Below are positions 25,954 through 34,318 of a stretch of 52,961 nucleotides of DNA, piece after piece. This DNA comes from Gammaproteobacteria bacterium (GTDB lineage: Bacteria > Pseudomonadota > Gammaproteobacteria > Pseudomonadales > Azotimanducaceae), in assembly GCA_002708765.1 (NCBI GenBank), contig PAPD01000001.1, forward strand, positions 1-52,961, written 5' to 3'. Within the stretch, counting starts at the first letter, position 1. The number at the start of each line of letters is the position of its first letter. The position numbers and the translations under genes were made by a program. Under the pieces are notes generated by a model. The model did not search any database. It was given only the letters and a program-made list of their open reading frames with translations, and had not been told where the DNA came from.

Positions 25954-26017
25954 GGAATACCTCTTTGGCTTTATTTTGTGCCACATTGAGAAAAAATAAA
26001 GGGTAATATATAACCAC

Positions 26018-26037
26018 TAGTTTTAAAATTAAAACTA
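26018..26037. promoter_or_regulatory. Inverted repeat, likely operator, between divergent BVMO and acyl-CoA dehydrogenase genes
   Basis: TAGTTTTAA at 26018-26026 and TTAAAACTA at 26029-26037 are perfect nine-base inverted arms with a two-base spacer. They lie in the 179-nt region between start codons at 25953 (minus) and 26133 (plus). The position and symmetry suit a dimeric regulator acting on both directions. The A/T-rich composition raises the chance of coincidence. Confidence 0.4.
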
Positions 26038-26132
26038 CCTTCCAAAAATATCTGACATGTAGCTTTTGAATCTCAATAGTTATAGCCTCTTTAAGTATTT
26101 GCCAAACAACTATCTAACGCAAGGTGATCATA

Positions 26133-27323
26133 GTGAAATACCCTGAGGATGAACAAGAATTTAGAGAAATGGTTCAAAGTTTTCTGGATTCAGAGTTAAC
26201 GGATGAATTGAAAGAAGCTGGAAGGAAAAAAACAAGTATTTGGCAAGAGCCTGTCTCAGCTGCCGCCTGGCAAGCAATCCTTTATAAAAAGGGATGGGTA
26301 GCGCCGGATTGGCCAGAGAAGTACGGAGGAACAGGCTGGTCGGCGAGACAAAGATACATATTTGCTCAAGAATGCGCTCGTTATGGCACTCCTGGCATTG
26401 CTCCGATGGGATTAAAAATGTGTGGCCCCATGTTAATTGGCCATGGAACGGAAGAACAGAAAGAATATTACCTTCCGAAAATCCTGTCTGGTGAGCACAT
26501 CTGGTGTCAAGGATATTCCGAACCCGGATCGGGATCAGACCTTGCCTCGCTAAAAACATCAGCAACAAGCGACGGAGACGATTACATAGTCAACGGAACT
26601 AAAATATGGACCAGCCACGCTCAACACTCAAATATGATTTTTGCTCTAGTTAGAACATCCAGCGAAGGCCGAATTCAACAAGGAATTTCTTTTCTTTTAA
26701 TTGATATGAACACAAGCGGCATCGAGATAAAGCCCATTATTAATCTAGAAGGCTCCCATGAACTCAATCAGGTTTTTTTTAATGATGTCAGAGTCCCTAA
26801 GGCTAATAGGGTAGGTAAGGAAAATGATGGATGGTCCGTTGCTAAATATCTACTGGAATTCGAAAGATTCTCGATGTCTTCCATAGAGTTGAGAAGGTTA
26901 CTTACCAGAGCCAGACGACTTGCTGATGAAACAACTGAGAACGGACTAAAGCTTCAGACAGAAAGCACCTTCCAAAAAAAAATCAGTGAACTAGAAATCA
27001 ATGCACTAGCTATTGAAATGTCGGAACAGAGAGCGCTGGCCTCTATAGAATCCGGCGATAGTCCGGGTTCTATTTCCTCGGTTCTAAGCGCAATAGGTGC
27101 CGAAACTCTCCAGAAAGCGGATGAACTTGGTGTCGAAATAGCTTCGTATTACGGCCTGCCTAAACAGCCACTGGCTCTGGAAGTAGGTTATGAGGCCATA
27201 ATTGGTCCGGAGCTTTTCTTGCCAGTAACACCGAGTTTTCTAAATAACAGAATGCGCACCATCGCCGGCGGATCCTCAGAAATTCAAAGGAACATCATCG
27301 CCAAAGCAATTCTCGGATTATAA
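26133..27323 (+). CDS. Acyl-CoA dehydrogenase family protein
   Basis: 396-aa FAD enzyme that introduces a 2,3 double bond into an acyl-CoA. It has the FAD/substrate motif YSEPGSGSDLASLKT, KIWTSHA, and the C-terminal TIAGGSSEIQRNIIAKAIL. This ending is common in ACADs acting on bulky or branched acyl-CoAs such as steroid side chains. Two in-frame GTG starts exist (26124, 26133). The second is preferred because AAGGTGATC at 26121-26129, a good match to the anti-Shine-Dalgarno, sits just ahead of it. The gene ends inside the convergent unknown gene (6-nt overlap). Confidence 0.9.
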   Translation: MKYPEDEQEFREMVQSFLDSELTDELKEAGRKKTSIWQEPVSAAAWQAILYKKGWVAPDWPEKYGGTGWSARQRYIFAQECARYGTPGIAPMGLKMCGPMLIGHGTEEQKEYYLPKILSGEHIWCQGYSEPGSGSDLASLKTSATSDGDDYIVNGTKIWTSHAQHSNMIFALVRTSSEGRIQQGISFLLIDMNTSGIEIKPIINLEGSHELNQVFFNDVRVPKANRVGKENDGWSVAKYLLEFERFSMSSIELRRLLTRARRLADETTENGLKLQTESTFQKKISELEINALAIEMSEQRALASIESGDSPGSISSVLSAIGAETLQKADELGVEIASYYGLPKQPLALEVGYEAIIGPELFLPVTPSFLNNRMRTIAGGSSEIQRNIIAKAILGL

Positions 27324-27929
27324 AGTAACCATCAGAAATCCGGTTAAAGCTGCATTATTTGGAGCTATAGAAGAATGAACTCTTTTTTTCATTTCCAAAA
27401 CAGTAGCCCTATATTTTTTATAGAATTCCCAGGTTGGCTTAGGGCGATAAACAAGGTCTAGGTCAAGTTCGTCTATTATTTTTTTAGTTGTTTTTGGCTT
27501 AACAAAAACCTCTTCATCGGGCCTAAAATAGGCTAGTCCGATTGTAATCAAGCTCCACTTGGCCATTTTGTAAGGCGCCAACATTTCAACTATATCTTCA
27601 AAAGCCTTTCCCTGATTGCCATGAAAAAGCTCTTGATAGAGTGAGGTTAGTCTTTCTCTGTCACTGGAATTTAATGACGAAATGAGATCACGAAATCTTG
27701 GCTTTTCAAACATAGAAATCATGGAAGATCTGGAAATCACCTTCACTAGTCCCTCTAAAAAGTGATCCGGAATGAAGAAATTATGTTCTGCGAAAGCTTC
27801 CATAGCGAACCGGTTCATCCTAGAAAGATTATGACGCTTTCTCACAGAAACCAGGCTTTCATCCTCAAAACCTTCTGGGAACATCTGAAGAAAATCAGCT
27901 TCCGCCTGCTTCAATCGAATCAAATTCAC
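27318..27929 (-). CDS. Unrecognised soluble protein, 203 aa
   Basis: I do not recognise a family name. The protein looks soluble and mostly helical, with a conserved-looking C-terminal region DLVYRPKPTWEFYKKYRATV. The start is doubtful: GTG 27929 has no ribosome-binding site. The frame stays open for 13 more residues upstream with coding-like sequence (AGTVYGFPLQNPS) until a TAG, but offers no start codon there. It lies 64 nt downstream of a BVMO gene on the same strand and overlaps the end of the convergent acyl-CoA dehydrogenase gene by six bases. Confidence 0.65.
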   Translation of the reverse strand: MNLIRLKQAEADFLQMFPEGFEDESLVSVRKRHNLSRMNRFAMEAFAEHNFFIPDHFLEGLVKVISRSSMISMFEKPRFRDLISSLNSSDRERLTSLYQELFHGNQGKAFEDIVEMLAPYKMAKWSLITIGLAYFRPDEEVFVKPKTTKKIIDELDLDLVYRPKPTWEFYKKYRATVLEMKKRVHSSIAPNNAALTGFLMVTL

Positions 27930-27993
27930 TGACGGATTCTGGAGAGGAAAGCCATAGACAGTTCCAGCCTAAAAAAATTAACAGGTATTTCTA

Positions 27994-29793
27994 TCATTCA
28001 AACTCCAGGCCATCAAAAACCCCAGCATTGCGCCATTCTTCAATATATTTGAAAAAAGCAACCGGGCCATATGGGTAACCGACAAAAGACTTCCTTGCTG
28101 GCCCCGGATCAATTCCTTCATTATTGTAATACCCCGGAGTGCAATCCTGAGATCCCAGCATAGCTCCCGAACCCGACATCAGTAATTCGATCCAACTAGC
28201 TTCACCTTCCTGAGAAGTTTCCACAACTTTCAACCGGGCTTCTTGCATGTGGCCAACAATCGAAGCAATGGTTTTTGCTGAATCAGTTAGGTTATGCGGA
28301 TAATTAGATATCAGATTCGCTCCTTGGGTTGCCTGGACTATAAAGGCGTTAGGAAACCCTCTCATCTGGAGTCCGTGAAGGGTTCTCATTCCCTCGGCCC
28401 AATGCTCGGAGAGTTTTTTCCCCCCTTTTCCGATAGGGTCAAAGCCCGTCCTTCGTTCTAAAGGGGTACCCACCTCAAATCCGGAAGCAAAAATAATACA
28501 GTCAACTTCATATTTTTTCCCGGAAAAAACGACGGCTTTTTCAGTGATTTTCTCAACTCCCCTACCATCAGTATGAACCAGATTGGTAGAGGGCTCGTTA
28601 AATGCATCTAAATACTGATCATGAAAACAAGGTCTCTTACATAGTTGTCCGTACCAGGCTTTTAGGTTAGTTGCTACTTCCGAGTCTTCAACAATCGTGT
28701 CTATCCGAGCTCGGATCTCACTCATTTTTTCGAGATCCGCATCCTCATAAGCCTCCCACATCTTTGCCGGAACCAAATCTTCTTTCGGCAAATCCATAAG
28801 CTTTTCTCGAACTCTCCGCGAAATTTCCGTCCAGCCATCCTTAACCAGGTCTTCCTCGACCTGACTCCCAGTCTGGTTAGCAGTAAAATTGTCCAGCCAT
28901 TTTTGCTGCCAGCCTGGAGTCGCAATCTCCTTAAACCACTCAGGATCGATCGTTTCGTTATTTCGGACATCAACCGAGGACGGTGTCCTCTGAAACACAT
29001 GGAGTTCCTTGCACACAGACGCCAAATGGGGAATACATTGAACTGCAGTAGCGCCGGTCCCGATAACTGCCACTCTTTTATCACTCAAATTAGTCATCCT
29101 GCCGCCATGAGCGCTACCTCCGGTATATTCGTAATCCCAGCGACTAGTGTGAAACGAATGACCTGCAAAGGATTCTATACCGTTAATGCCAGGAAGCTTT
29201 GGTACATGCAGAGGGCCGGTTCCCATTCCTAGAAACTGACTAGTAAATTCATCCCCCCTATTAGTTTTTATCAGCCATCTTTGATCCTTTTCCAGCCATT
29301 CCACGTGATTTACCTGGGTATGAAATAGTGCATTTTCATAGAGTCCATATTTCTTGCCGATGCGCTGGCAGTGTTCCAAAATTTCAGGTCCATGCACATA
29401 TTTTTCGGTCGGCATGTGCCCTGTCTCTTCTAGCAAGGGCATATATACGAAGGACGCAGTATCGCACTGGGCTCCCGGATATCGGTTCCAATACCAGGTA
29501 CCACCAAAATCTCCTCCTTTCTCAATGATCCTTACATTGTTCAACCCAGCCTCAACCAAACGAGCGCCTGTAACAAGACCGGCAAATCCGCCTCCAATAA
29601 AAGTAAACTGAACATGATCCCTGCAAGGATCTCGTTCCTCAACCTTCATGTAAGGATCTTCAAGATAATAAGAATGTTGCTCTTTTATCTCGATATATTG
29701 ATCATTACCCTCTGGACGTAATCTTTTTTTTCGCTCTTCCCGGTATTTGTTTTTTAACTTCTCTTTACTATTCGCTGATAAACTGATGTTCAT
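27994..29793 (-). CDS. Baeyer-Villiger monooxygenase (third copy)
   Basis: A 599-aa class B monooxygenase related to the copy at 24103. FAD motif GGGFAG (67-72), GGTWYWNRYPGAQCDTASFVY, NADP motif GTGATA, Arg in FQRTPSSVDVR, and an intact fingerprint FAGHSFHTSRWD. The frame opens at a GTG at 29865, but ATG 29793 is chosen because GAGG lies five bases ahead and the upstream part looks unconserved. The N-terminal 60 residues are highly charged. It would convert a bulky ketone to an ester or lactone. An unknown gene (27318-27929) lies downstream. Confidence 0.9.
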   Translation of the reverse strand: MNISLSANSKEKLKNKYREERKKRLRPEGNDQYIEIKEQHSYYLEDPYMKVEERDPCRDHVQFTFIGGGFAGLVTGARLVEAGLNNVRIIEKGGDFGGTWYWNRYPGAQCDTASFVYMPLLEETGHMPTEKYVHGPEILEHCQRIGKKYGLYENALFHTQVNHVEWLEKDQRWLIKTNRGDEFTSQFLGMGTGPLHVPKLPGINGIESFAGHSFHTSRWDYEYTGGSAHGGRMTNLSDKRVAVIGTGATAVQCIPHLASVCKELHVFQRTPSSVDVRNNETIDPEWFKEIATPGWQQKWLDNFTANQTGSQVEEDLVKDGWTEISRRVREKLMDLPKEDLVPAKMWEAYEDADLEKMSEIRARIDTIVEDSEVATNLKAWYGQLCKRPCFHDQYLDAFNEPSTNLVHTDGRGVEKITEKAVVFSGKKYEVDCIIFASGFEVGTPLERRTGFDPIGKGGKKLSEHWAEGMRTLHGLQMRGFPNAFIVQATQGANLISNYPHNLTDSAKTIASIVGHMQEARLKVVETSQEGEASWIELLMSGSGAMLGSQDCTPGYYNNEGIDPGPARKSFVGYPYGPVAFFKYIEEWRNAGVFDGLEFE

Positions 29794-29977
29794 TTCTTCC
29801 TCAAAGATCATATTGGACTCATGCACCTGCAGCCATCCTAACACTAGTGGGCGATTCGGACACACAAGAGGACGAACATTATTCTGGTAAGGTTTTGGGA
29901 TTTAAAGGAGGAGTTTAGAAAAATTTGGTAGTATGGCCGAAAATTAGGCCCTAACCCGTTCAGAAATTGTCTCAAAA

Positions 29978-30280
29978 ATGACGAAGACCCAAAAGAAAAT
30001 CCCTGAGAATACTACTCTGCCCTTGATTATTGATGGACGAAAAATCCTCCTATGTAATGCCAATGGAACACACTACGCGATAGAAAATAACTGCAGTCAC
30101 CAAGATACTCCTCTCGAGAGGGGCAGAATTCGGGGAAACTTCATTTGTTGTCCGTTGCATGGCGTCCGCTTCAATCTTGAAACAGGAGAACCTATGGGAC
30201 AACTTACAAAAAAGGCGATCCAGACCTACCCAATAGAGGAAAAAGGCGACCTGCTAACCATAAACATCCTTAATATATAG
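29978..30280 (+). CDS. Rieske [2Fe-2S] ferredoxin
   Basis: A 100-aa soluble Rieske protein with C39-x-H41 (NCSHQDTPLERG) and C58-x-x-H61 (CPLHGVRF), followed by NLETGEP. Such ferredoxins carry electrons from a reductase to Rieske oxygenases. It is the only candidate electron donor in the window for the oxygenases at 6984 and 30909. It is divergent from the BVMO gene at 27994-29793. No ferredoxin reductase gene is seen nearby. Confidence 0.92.
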   Translation: MTKTQKKIPENTTLPLIIDGRKILLCNANGTHYAIENNCSHQDTPLERGRIRGNFICCPLHGVRFNLETGEPMGQLTKKAIQTYPIEEKGDLLTINILNI

Positions 30281-30470
30281 CTCTTCACCAATTCAGTTCT
30301 GCAAGGAAAAGATTTGGTTAGAAAAATTGTCCTGATTCCGGAAATTTAAACAAACTAGCTTTTATTTCTTAAAAATGTATGCGATGATTACATTGATAGT
30401 TCATTTACCCCTTTGGGGCCGTTCTATCAACCGATATATTTCATTTAGCGAGCCAACAAAGGATATTTTT

Positions 30471-30766
30471 GTGAAAATCTTTCTCTATCTTATGGGAATA
30501 GGATTTGCCGTCCTGTTTTCTTTATCAGTCAATGCAGAAGCAAATTCAAGAGAGATAATGACCCTCTGCAAAGGTACAGTGATGGAGTCAATTCATGACG
30601 TTACACGAATAAGCACCAAACAATTCAAAAAAAGGCAGACGAAACGTTTATTACTTTTCGTATTTCTTCACGCTCCAATCAGACAAGGAAAGTTCTCTGC
30701 AGATATTCTAACGGCGTAGCTACTCTTAGTGATCCGATTCAGTTATCGTTTATGTACATTAGATAA
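30471..30766 (+). pseudogene. Small exported protein gene, frameshifted at an A7 run
   Basis: A GTG at 30471 with AAAGGA (30458-30463) seven bases ahead opens a frame with a signal peptide (KIFLYLMGIGFAVLFSLSVNA), continuing through MTLCKGTVMESIHDVTRIST. At seven A residues (30627-30633) this frame becomes coding-unlike. One extra A would shift into the frame KADETFITFRISSRSNQ, then VLCRYSNGVATLSDPIQL, which looks like a natural continuation with a second Cys and runs to TAA 30764-30766. The product would be a periplasmic protein of about 99 aa, perhaps with one disulfide. It may be a real mutation, a homopolymer sequencing error, or slippage-dependent expression. The longer frame to 30719 is treated as the broken version. 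Family unknown. Confidence 0.55.
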
Positions 30767-30908
30767 CTCTTATTTCGGTTTTTTTACCAAAAAAGCTCTT
30801 AGATTTGCGAAGAATGCCTATATTTGAATAGACTGCGTAAAACGGCTCCTAATAAATTTAGGAATTCAGTATTTTCTGTGATGCTTTAATATATTTCGGA
30901 GAATGACA

Positions 30909-32246
30909 ATGACTATCGATATAGTTAACTATTCTAAAAATAGCTCAAAAATACAGAACTTCTCCAAAACGAGATACATAGATCCGGCTTATATGGAGCG
31001 GGAATGGAAAGAGATCTGGCGAAAATCCTGGCTACTGGCTGGCCTCGAAAGCGATACCGAAAATCCAGGAGATTACTTCGTTTTTGATATGGGAAGAGAA
31101 CAGATACTTGTTACTAAAATGAAGAATTCTGAAATTCAGGGCTTCTTTAACGTATGCCAACACCGAGGCAATCAATTAGTCAACGAGGAACGTGGGCATG
31201 CAACTAACTTTCGATGTGCTTATCACGCCTGGACCTACGATATAAATGGACAACTAGCGGTAATCCCATACAAAGAACGGTTCCTTGATGGAGTACCCAG
31301 TGACGAACGTGGCATGAAGAAAGTGCACACGAAATGCTGGAACGGCTTCATATTCGTATGCTTAGCCGAGAAGCCAATGGACTTTGATGAGTTTCTAGGG
31401 CCACTGCACGAAATCCTGTCGCCTTACAATTTCTCCCAGATGACATTGGTTGAAGACCAGACCGCTTTTCTGGAATGTAACTGGAAAGCAGTTATCGACA
31501 ATTTTAGCGAACTATATCATGTAGATTTCCTGCATCCCCAGCATAAGCGAATGGTTGACTGCTGCAATGACACGGTAAGGCTATTCGAGCACGGACACAC
31601 CGGAGTCGAAGTTCCCGGAGGGACCGTTAATCCTAGGTTCCCCGTCCCGGAGATGCCAACCGATATCCAGACCGCTCAACTTCGGTCAGTAGGGTTAGAT
31701 CCCGAACAATTTAGGGGAAGGGTTCTGGATGTGAGAGAAGCGCTACAACAACAAAAAAGAAAAGTTGGAGCAAGAAAAGGAATGGACTATAGCGGACTCA
31801 CTGATAATCAGCTTTCAGACGTATGGCAATACAATATATTTCCCAATATTGTGCTTTCTTTTACTCCAGAGCATTGCTGGATACTTCGGCCGCGGCCTCA
31901 CCCTACCGATCCATCGAAGTGTGAATTTGATAAACTAAGCCTCGTAAAGTTTGCTGACGAGAAACTGGCTGAAGACAAAAGCGCGGTTCTATCTCCGGGA
32001 AGAAGACACGGGAATCAGGACGCTTTTAAAGCCGAAGATTACGTAAGGCCACCGAGGGATATCTTCAGCTATCAAGCCGTGATAGACGGCAAAAAGACGA
32101 TGACAGACACGATAGATCAGGACGTAGAGTTATTAGGAGCAGTTCAAAAGGGGATGGGGTCAGATGGATTTGATACCGTTTTTCTTAACGAAGATGAAAT
32201 GCGAATTCAGCATTTTCATAACTACGTCAACGAAGCGGTAGGCTAA
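30909..32246 (+). CDS. Rieske non-heme iron oxygenase, alpha subunit (second copy)
   Basis: 445-aa oxygenase large subunit. Rieske ligands C83-x-H85 (VCQHRGN) and C103-x-x-H106 (CAYHAW); mononuclear iron site DNFSELYHVDFLH with H204 and H209. It is a different subgroup from the copy at 6984, with CAYHAW replacing CPYHGW. ATG 30903 is in frame, but 30909 is chosen because GGAGA at 30898-30902 would touch the first ATG. It needs a ferredoxin, probably the one at 29978. It ends exactly where the convergent permease gene ends (no gap). The substrate is unknown. Confidence 0.92.
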   Translation: MTIDIVNYSKNSSKIQNFSKTRYIDPAYMEREWKEIWRKSWLLAGLESDTENPGDYFVFDMGREQILVTKMKNSEIQGFFNVCQHRGNQLVNEERGHATNFRCAYHAWTYDINGQLAVIPYKERFLDGVPSDERGMKKVHTKCWNGFIFVCLAEKPMDFDEFLGPLHEILSPYNFSQMTLVEDQTAFLECNWKAVIDNFSELYHVDFLHPQHKRMVDCCNDTVRLFEHGHTGVEVPGGTVNPRFPVPEMPTDIQTAQLRSVGLDPEQFRGRVLDVREALQQQKRKVGARKGMDYSGLTDNQLSDVWQYNIFPNIVLSFTPEHCWILRPRPHPTDPSKCEFDKLSLVKFADEKLAEDKSAVLSPGRRHGNQDAFKAEDYVRPPRDIFSYQAVIDGKKTMTDTIDQDVELLGAVQKGMGSDGFDTVFLNEDEMRIQHFHNYVNEAVG

Positions 32247-33245
32247 CTAAGACTTATTAACTTTTTCAGGGTCAGGCATCATTATAGTCGCAATCCAGCG
32301 ACTTGAGGGATGATTCTCCATGATGATCCGCAGAGTCATTGTTAAAGGGACTGCCAGCAACATTCCGATGGGTCCAAGAATCCAACCCCATAATATCAAA
32401 GATAGAAATATCCATACAAACCTTAAACCAAGCTGCCGCCCTAATATTCTGGGTTCCAGTCCATTACTAATGCCCACGTTTATCACGGCATAACCGATCA
32501 TCACTATAAACCCCATCAAGTAACCCTGGAAAATAACCGTGAGAAACAACGCCGGAATCGAGGCAATGACCGAACCGATATTCGGAACAAAGTTTAGAAG
32601 AAAAGCCAGAAAACCCCATAGCATTGGATATTGAACCTCAAGCAAAGCTAACCATAATGCTATAGCTACTCCCGTCAGGAAACTAGTGAAGGTTTTTATC
32701 GCAAAATAATGTTGCACTGTTCTTGTTATTTGTCCAGCAGCTGAAGTGCTTTCATTAAGAGATCTGGGGACATCGACAAGAATGAAAATAACCAACAGCA
32801 AAATCAAGAAATATCGAGAAAGGATCCCTCCCAAAGCAGACAGAAACCTCTGCACATAGCCCAAAGCTTCTCCAGGATCAAATATTGACGCCAGGCTATC
32901 TCCATAGCCTAACTGGTTTATCCAGACAGTAGACTGATTTAAAAGCGACTCTGCTTTCTCCTGATAAAACGGCAGTTGCTGAGTAAATTCCATAAAAGAT
33001 CCGCTTAACACCAGCGGAAAGGTCGAAGAAATAACTAAAAGTATTAATACGACTAACGTTATAGCTAGCCATCGAGGAGAACCTTTTTCGATCAACCAGT
33101 ACATCGGTTGAGCACTAACGATAGCAATGAAGAGAGCTAGCAAGGCAGGAACGAGAAATCCTGCAGCTGCTTTCATCGCACCTAACACTAAGGCAACTGC
33201 AACTATCGCGTATAGGACTCTCTCAGGCTGAGAAAAGTGATTCAA
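32247..33245 (-). CDS. AI-2E family transporter (PerM-like)
   Basis: 332-aa membrane protein with about eight transmembrane segments, starting VLYAIVAVALVLGAMKAAAGFLVPALLALFI. Family blocks include FLLNFVPNIGSVIASIPAL and the C-terminal LILWGWILGPIGMLLAVPLTM. Members export AI-2 or move ions; substrates in most bacteria are unknown. The start is a TTG at 33245 with no ATG before the first membrane helix. It is monocistronic, between the Rieske gene (convergent, zero gap) and the HupE operon. Confidence 0.9.
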   Translation of the reverse strand: MNHFSQPERVLYAIVAVALVLGAMKAAAGFLVPALLALFIAIVSAQPMYWLIEKGSPRWLAITLVVLILLVISSTFPLVLSGSFMEFTQQLPFYQEKAESLLNQSTVWINQLGYGDSLASIFDPGEALGYVQRFLSALGGILSRYFLILLLVIFILVDVPRSLNESTSAAGQITRTVQHYFAIKTFTSFLTGVAIALWLALLEVQYPMLWGFLAFLLNFVPNIGSVIASIPALFLTVIFQGYLMGFIVMIGYAVINVGISNGLEPRILGRQLGLRFVWIFLSLILWGWILGPIGMLLAVPLTMTLRIIMENHPSSRWIATIMMPDPEKVNKS

Positions 33246-33325
33246 TTTTTTTTAAACTCGTGCGCTAACATCATAAAGGATTATCTCAACTATTTATAAA
33301 TAAACAAACCCAAACTGTTTCAGAC

Positions 33326-34318
33326 TTACCAGAAACCTGATACTCGCTCTATGACCCAATAAGCGCTGCAAACTCCAGAGACATATCCGATTACCCTAGA
33401 CTGCTGCTTAGAGAAATCGGAAAGGCGGGACAAAACAAACGTTATCGCCACTACCATGCCTATAAATAAGATCTGTCCGACCTCTACTCCGAGATTGAAA
33501 AATATTAATCCCAGCAACAGTTCTGATTTCGGTAGGCCTATGACCTTAAGAACCGAGGCAAAACCAAATCCATGCAACAGCCCGAAACCGACTGCCGCTG
33601 AAGCAGGATAGCGGAAAGTAAGCGATTTTTCGGAACAATTCACTAGCTCAAGAGCCAAAAACACAATGCTCAACGCAATCAAAGCTTCTATCAATTGGCT
33701 GGGCAAAATGATCAGATCGAGGACCGAAAAAGCCAGGGTAACCGAATGCGCGAGAGTAAACCCGGTTACCGTAATAAATAAGGTCTTCCACTTATTTTTT
33801 TCACGGAGCATTACAATAGCAAATAAACACAAAACAAATAGCAGATGGTCATACCCAAGCAAAATATGTTTTATGCCTAGATAGCTATACTCTCTAGAGA
33901 TGCCCGAAAAAGTTTCGGCTCGGGGAATCAGCCATGCTTTCTCTCCGGGAGACAGTAACTTTGTATAAACCACTCCGCCTGAAAGAGATACCCTTATTAA
34001 AATTGCCAAGGAGGGATTGGGACCAGGGAAAGCTAGATTGATCATTTTTCCTTGGATAGATTCACTACAGACTAATTGCTTCTCTAAAGTGGAGAATCCA
34101 GCTCCGGCTGACTTTTCCTGACCAGTTCTATAATGACAACCTTTAAACGAAGCGATCTTCGGAAAAAAACTGATTGAATCCGGAGTTTTTATTATTACTT
34201 CATAAATCATTGCCTGATCATCTATTTCATTGATCTCAACAAAAATAGGTCTACCATCGTGAGCTAGAAGACATGAAGGTAAAAAAAGAATTGAAAAAAC
34301 AAACCGATACAGCTTCAA
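33326..34318 (-). CDS. HupE/UreJ-family membrane protein
   Basis: 330 aa: signal peptide (FSILFLPSCLLAHDG), a periplasmic N-terminal domain of about 125 residues, then about six transmembrane helices with HILLGYDHLLFVLCL, GFTLAHSVTLAFSVLDL and AVGFGLLHGFGFASVL, the HupE/UreJ-2 pattern. Relatives transport nickel or cobalt, or are of unknown function. No hydrogenase, urease or other nickel enzyme gene is in the window. The start is a TTG overlapping the upstream isomerase stop (TTGA), so it is translationally coupled to it. Confidence 0.85.
   Translation of the reverse strand: MKLYRFVFSILFLPSCLLAHDGRPIFVEINEIDDQAMIYEVIIKTPDSISFFPKIASFKGCHYRTGQEKSAGAGFSTLEKQLVCSESIQGKMINLAFPGPNPSLAILIRVSLSGGVVYTKLLSPGEKAWLIPRAETFSGISREYSYLGIKHILLGYDHLLFVLCLFAIVMLREKNKWKTLFITVTGFTLAHSVTLAFSVLDLIILPSQLIEALIALSIVFLALELVNCSEKSLTFRYPASAAVGFGLLHGFGFASVLKVIGLPKSELLLGLIFFNLGVEVGQILFIGMVVAITFVLSRLSDFSKQQSRVIGYVSGVCSAYWVIERVSGFW

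Noticed and set aside
27971-27977. A7 run near the unknown gene as a second frameshift site
   Set aside because: Shifting by one base in either direction gives a stop or unrelated sequence, so no longer protein is restored.
29903-29943. Strong ribosome-binding-like AAAGGAGGAG followed by tiny ORFs upstream of the Rieske ferredoxin
   Set aside because: The ATG that follows is too far and the ORFs are under 10 codons; could be a leader peptide, but there is no supporting hairpin.
30408-30418. CCCC-TTT-GGGG mini hairpin upstream of the frameshifted gene
   Set aside because: Four-base stem only, and not followed by a T run or located at a gene end.
30375-30719. 114-codon ORF starting at ATG 30375
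   Set aside because: The part before GTG 30471 has no protein-like pattern or ribosome-binding site, and the end past 30633 is out of the likely true frame.
31273-31286. Another GAAC-N-GTTC dyad (GAACGGTTC)
   Set aside because: Lies inside the Rieske oxygenase coding sequence and lacks the shared flanks of the two intergenic dyads.
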